Shown: one piece after another, positions 58,971 through 64,000 of the stretch
Layout of the letters: every line of letters begins with the position of its first letter
How positions within the stretch are numbered: position 1 is the first letter of the stretch
Source: Lutjanus erythropterus
Lineage: Eukaryota; Chordata; Actinopteri; Lutjaniformes; Lutjanidae
Direction of reading: 5' to 3'
NCBI GenBank assembly: GCA_020091685.1
Contig: CM034606.1
Coordinates: 16,709,695 to 16,773,694, forward strand
DNA length: 64,000 nt
Made by a program: the position numbers and the translations under genes
The notes under the pieces: generated by a model
The model's input: only the letters and a program-made list of their open reading frames with translations
Told to the model about the DNA's origin: nothing
Database searches by the model: none

Positions 58971-59383
58971 AATACAGTATCAGAATATTTGTACTTAGTT
59001 GCCTCCCATCTCTGGTTTTAGCAGATTTGTTACATTTTCTCATTCATTTCCTTTCAGGTTTTTCATTTAATGCCACATATCCAGAAGGTTCGTTTCAATG
59101 TGAATTTTACACTCACTTATTACAGCAGTAGAGGTCTAATCTCCCTGACTACAGCCTCACTCACCCCCCAGCAGAAAAGGCCATGAGGCAGAGGAAGGGG
59201 AGGAACTGTACCTCCCCCTTTCACCCCCCTCTCCCTCCCCTCTTACAGCCCGCTGCTATAATAGGAGATTGCTGTAGCAGATAGTTTCCTGGGATTCTTG
59301 GCGGGTGCAGGGCCGGCCTGGCCGGATGATGGACACACACACATGGGCCTTAATGGAGACGCACTCCTCCACATATGCCCACA

Positions 59384-59386
<3 letters not shown>

Positions 59387-59431
<45 letters not shown>
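59387..59431. repeat. (CA)n microsatellite
   Basis: About 22 uninterrupted CA units, upstream of CEFIP. Confidence 0.96.
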
Positions 59432-59435
<4 letters not shown>

Positions 59436-60419
59436 TACACATATACAGATGGTTTTGCATACAGCTCACTAAACTATGGGAAAGGCTGAGGTAATCCCTT
59501 TTTAACTAATCTCCTTCCTCCACCTCAACCCACACGCCCGTCTCATCCACCACTTTTTTCCTCCACACTGTCAATCAGTAACATCCATCTCCAGATTTCT
59601 TCCATATAGATGAGATGATTACACTGAAACATCAGTCAGATGTACGTAATAATCTGATTGCTTTCAAATTTTGCATAAATGCAAGATTAATTTAAGGCAG
59701 GTCAAATTAAAAGTTTCCAGTTTTCCGCCTTGATTATTTGCTTTAGAGTAAAATACTGCTCCTTAACAATGAAATGGTATTGTTTCAGGGAAAGTATTTT
59801 TATAATTACGTTAGTGTGTTACTTGAGTTTGTTAAATATAGTGAATATAATTGCCAATGTAGCACGACTTAACCAGCACAATTTAACCAATTCAGATGGA
59901 CTATTGCATTACTTACCCTTTTTATCAGTCACCAAGAGAAAATGGTGGCTCAGGGAAAAAATCTGGAGAGGATGTGGATGTCATGACGTCAGATGCGCAA
60001 CATTCAGAGAAACTTAACTGACATGCTTTTAGTGAAATTAGAATAGCAGGTTAAGAGAGCAGGATGTAATTTCAAGCTGTTATAATCCACAAAATTACAC
60101 TGTCATCACTGAGGCAGAAAGCTGAATTGATCTCATTCAAAACATTACATTATTTCTATTATTTAACTACTACTGAAATACACTTTTTACAGTGATCTTT
60201 ACAGATCTCAAAACATCCTCATTCAGACTTATAATACTAAAAGAAAGTAGCCTGGACAGTAAGTTTATGTTTCTATCATTGTAAAGCATGACAAATATAT
60301 CTGTTAATGCCAGATGTGAAAACAAATAAATGTGAAAGTGTTTTATATGTTTGTTGTACTTTTTATGTAGAAGTCTATGTTATGCACAAAGGTTATTATT
60401 TTAATTTATTTAATTAAAT

Positions 60420-60820
60420 CATGGAAAGTGTTTAAGTGGCTTTCTTTTGGCATCAAGCAAATCTGTTGGACTAATTCAGTTTACTTGGGTTGGGCTGTAA
60501 TTTTCTTTCGACCAGAAAGAAAGTAGTTCCTACATGAAAATGCTCATAAAAGGATCTGTGGATTATTTTGAGTAACCAGGTCAGGGTTTTTGAAAAGAGA
60601 CACTAGTTTTGAATTTTTCAAATGTATTTTTGGTGCTTTGAGCACCACAAACCTAGTGCCATTTAGTCCAACTATATTTGAGCAAAGGCAGAAACCTCTA
60701 TGGCCGATATTTCAAAACTCTACAGCTCACACCTAAAAAATCTAAATGGATAAACAGCACTACTGGCCAGGGGCAAAATGTGTGTTTTTGATTTTGGGGT
60801 GACCTGTCCCTTTAAGCTGG
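60420..60820. mobile_element. probable right part of a dispersed inverted-repeat element
   Basis: Contains gatatttcaaaactctacag, taaatggataaacagcacta and a terminal tttggggtgacctgtccctt, a combination common at the end of fish short elements. The left end was not defined. Confidence 0.45.
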
Positions 60821-60984
60821 ACTCAACCCAAATTAATAAGTTGAATTAACTAATTAATAAATAGAATCAGTAGGATTTGTCTGTGCTGTTCATAAATGCA
60901 CCACAGATACAACAGCACATCAAATACCAACATTTAGGGTTGAAAACGTGTCGTGAACACAACAAAATAATAACATAAACAAGG

Positions 60985-61086
60985 AAAATACAGGTAGAAA
61001 GTAGAATCTCTGCAGGTACAGACACCACCACACACTTCTCATGGGTTACTGTTTTGAAAGAAAATGTTGCATATTATACGTTTAAG
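60985..61086 (-). mobile_element. fragment of dispersed element (tatgcaacattttc family), copy 3
   Basis: On the minus strand it starts ttaaacgtataatatgcaac and continues through taacccatgagaagtgtgtg and gtggtgtctgtacctgcaga, matching copies 1 and 2 in the same order. Confidence 0.6.
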
Positions 61087-61089
61087 TTG

Positions 61090-62930
61090 ACCCAACCCAA
61101 GAAAATTAACAGAATGGTTTAATGCTGAAAGAAAGTCATTTAAACATGAAAATGAAAATGAAAGTATCATGATTTCATTCAAACAGTTAATTTTCTAAAT
61201 GCATCATCTTGGTTTGCTGCTTACTTTTGGGCCTTCAGCACTCAGCTCTTGTTAAAAATGGTTTTGATTAATGAAATTTAATTTACAAAAACCTCCCTCA
61301 GCAAAAATTACTCAGTGTGCGTGTTTCTCCAAAACACTCAGTATCCCCACTGAAGTTTGAAGCCTGCTGTGGGGAGTTTGGACAAGTTTCCTGCTCACCA
61401 AGTCCCTCTAGTGGACAAACTAAGAACAGGCACCCAATACCATTTGGTTTGTATTAAAATGTTGACTTTTTTGATATATATCTTATTTGATTTTTTGCAC
61501 AGTGCAGCTCTCCAGGTTTGCTTGAACATAGTTGTCTTATAAAGCTTCTGAGGACTGTAAGCATTGATTACAAACGCTGAGGATGCTCTTCCCTGCAGTG
61601 CTGAGTAAGGAGGAGCAGAGCTGTGGTTATGTGGCAGACGGCAGACAGGCACATTACTTGCTGCATTAAGATATGCTTTGTTTGTATTATCTCCATTCAG
61701 AGATTGGCTTAATTGATTCTAATTGATTGGGTTATTGATCAGCTCTCTTGCAAAGATGATACCGGCTGTTTTGGCCATCCAGTGGACCAGCCTGAATGCA
61801 CTTTATGTCTGACTTTGGAAGCTGGGTCCTTGAATAGTAAAATTTAGGTGTTGCACCCAATGTCAAGCAAAAGAATTGTATGTATGTGCCAGTCTTTCTT
61901 GAGCATACTGCCTCTTTCTATGTGCCTTATATTGTCTGTGGACGGGTGCATGTGCACAGCGTCTCCCTGTTTCAGGACATATTTCCCCACATCCCTGCAA
62001 AATATTTCATTACTGCAACAAAAGAAGCCCATTAACTGCACTGTAAGAACAGAGTTCAACTGCTGTCCCCCGTATTCACCATGTTTGTCTGCTTTTCTGG
62101 CCGCTCTCCAGCTAATTTGATATAACAATGCTCCACAAAACCGCCTCAGGACTTTTTTTAGGTGACAGAAAATTATCAATGATGCCACATGCGCAGCTGA
62201 ATGTCAACACCAACTTGACTTGTTTATCAAATATTAAAGCAGTGAATTATGGGCCCCATGCAGAACTTAATGATGATCGGAGTCATTATAACTTCAGCAT
62301 CCTTTGTTTTGGCTAATGATTAAATTCCACAACTACTGTATTCAATTTTGGAGAGATTGAATGTGTTTTTCTCGTCTTTTGTGTGAGTTGGCTGGATTCC
62401 GGCGTCCATATTGGTACATTTCTGGAAAAGGAGCTGATTTGTATAAGGATATTGTGTTATCATTAGCTGCCATGTCAGGGGGCTTAACATCTTTGCTCTG
62501 GAGCTCTCTCATGCACTTAAAGCAAAATCATTATATTAGGACATGATGTTTTTGGTAATATTATTTGAGGGCATGAATAGATACAGTACCTGCCGTATAA
62601 CAGGCCTACCAAATATATAAAAATAGGCCATAATATTCTCTGATTTTCAAATTTTATGTTGACCTTTCTGCCTCAAAAGTGCCAATTTATTTTTATGGAT
62701 GGTGTGTGTGTGTTTTTGTCAGGAAATATGGTGTTCCAATAAAATAAAAATCCCATCAAATCTAAAAATTGGTAATGTCACAAGAGGAGGGCTCATAGTC
62801 AGTGAAAGCGTCACTTTATTGGAATATTTGTCAGGTATATACAACATGCACACACATAATGGTGTAAACAAAAAAAAGAGGATGTGAGTGCTGTGTACTC
62901 TGTGTACAACCTGGCACGACTTCTGACATT
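61090..62930. other. intergenic region upstream of CEFIP, nothing recognised
   Basis: AT-rich, short unrelated open frames only, no repeat ends or RNA genes that I can define. Confidence 0.45.
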
Positions 62931-62939
62931 ATCTCCCTC

Positions 62940-63440
62940 TTCTGTGACACCGGGGTGTCGCCTCATCAATTATTGAACCAGTACTTCATGGTAATACATA
63001 ATTTCTTATCAATTATTCATGATAATGTGTGTGTAGTTTACTTAATTGTGTTATTGACTATCAAAAGTAATTTCCTGAAAATCCTCAAGGACGCAAATTG
63101 AATCAGGCCAACTACTGGTTGTGTGCTCGGCGGTTAAGTATTCTCAATCTGATCAGCTGATCCTTTATTCAGGAGTCATTCTGGTGAGGGGATATTTAGG
63201 AATAATAAATCAATAAATGTATTGCCTGTGATAAACCGCCATGTGAGGAGCCCTGAGGTGATGAGATGATATTTTTTAAAATGTAAATTCCACATTAATA
63301 AATAGCATATATCATGTTTAATGGGGTTTATTAAAATATGCTCCGAGAGAGGAAGAGAAAGAGGAAGAGCGTTCCTAAAAGTAAATAAATAATAAGAGTC
63401 ACGGTTGCTCTCCTCTGCCGGCTTTAAGGGAAACTGATAA
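62940..63440. promoter_or_regulatory. AT-rich non-repetitive stretch, candidate conserved non-coding element
   Basis: Contains several homeodomain-type cores (catcaattattgaacc, ttatcaattattcatgat, cattaataaatag) and reads as unique sequence. The human neighbour on this side, DRGX, is a developmental homeobox gene, and such genes often have conserved enhancers around them. This is an inference with no direct proof. Confidence 0.2.
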
Positions 63441-64000
63441 ATAATGTATCAGAACAGATGGCTGGAGCGAGAGGCAACAGGAGAGGAACATGAGCGACTA
63501 CATCTTTAATTGTTTTAAAGAACATGTCACAACAGGACTGGTGTGTTCCCTGTCTGCTGACGCTACAGATGTGCTAACAGAGTGGAGGGGACAACCACAG
63601 CTCCATCACTGTGTCTGCTGCAGCCTTCACACATCAACATACTGTATTCTGGCACATGGACACATTTACACTGAAAATGGCTGAATAATATTAAAGTGCA
63701 CTTTCACTTTAAAAATCAAAAGAATGAGAGATTGTTTGAGCCCATTACTCACATTATATTGCCAAAATCCTCACCTTCCTGCCAGCAGTTCTACACGTAC
63801 AGTTTACATGCATTAACATTCACAATGTAAGCATCTGTCCTCTTTATGAAAACCAGAGGAAATGTATCAGGATTCACATTATCAAACAGGTCTGTTGTAT
63901 CTTTTTAAGTCCATGAAATAGAGTCCAAGAGTGCACGAAGACACATATAGATCCAAAACCACACTTGTGCTTCTACGGGGACGACAAGGCCCCAAATATT

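Noticed and set aside
58474-59131. Hydrophobic Phe/Leu/Val/Cys-rich frames resembling membrane proteins
   Set aside because: They are translations of the T-rich minisatellite; T-rich codons give hydrophobic residues by default.

Overview
The window is nuclear DNA of a ray-finned fish, most likely a percomorph teleost. It has GT-AG introns, AT-rich non-coding DNA, CA/GT microsatellites, tRNA-derived SINEs, hAT- and Tc1-type relics and many short inverted-repeat elements of kinds familiar from fish genomes. There are no operons, CRISPR arrays or rRNA genes. I recognise four protein-coding genes. Their order, WDFY4 (+) with LRRC18 (-) nested in an intron, then VSTM4 (-), then C10orf71/CEFIP (-), matches the block on human chromosome 10q11.23. 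The synteny and the protein matches support each other. Homology is judged from memory of the families; no database search was run.

Layout. 1-20,490: the last 17 coding exons of WDFY4 (693 codons: end of the PH-like region, BEACH domain, WD40 repeats, stop, polyA signal). LRRC18 is one uninterrupted antisense coding exon at 783-1610, inside a 5.4-kb WDFY4 intron. 20,490-25,250: intergenic DNA between the convergent WDFY4 and VSTM4 genes, filled with a decayed Tc1-like transposon and two short inverted-repeat elements. 25,255-38,034: VSTM4 in eight coding exons, encoding a 358-residue single-pass Ig-domain protein with ITIM-like and ITSM-like tyrosine motifs in its tail. 38,035-41,690: spacer that includes a 1.42-kb non-autonomous hAT element with a perfect 8-bp target duplication. 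41,760-57,470: the C10orf71/CEFIP orthologue. It has a giant 11.8-kb coding exon of 3,928 codons and one non-coding first exon, behind a TATA box and a MEF2-like site. 57,700-64,000: gene-free DNA upstream of CEFIP with a 0.5-kb minisatellite, microsatellites, transposon pieces and AT-rich stretches that could be regulatory.

The genes do not form one pathway. WDFY4 is known from antigen cross-presentation in dendritic cells, LRRC18 from testis, VSTM4 from vascular and retinal signalling through its shed ectodomain, and CEFIP from the cardiac Z-disc. They sit together because of old synteny.

The most unusual object is the CEFIP exon. It carries two separate tandemly expanded, highly charged helical blocks and is far longer than the roughly 1,435-residue human protein. 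I see no clear sign of an undescribed multi-gene system.
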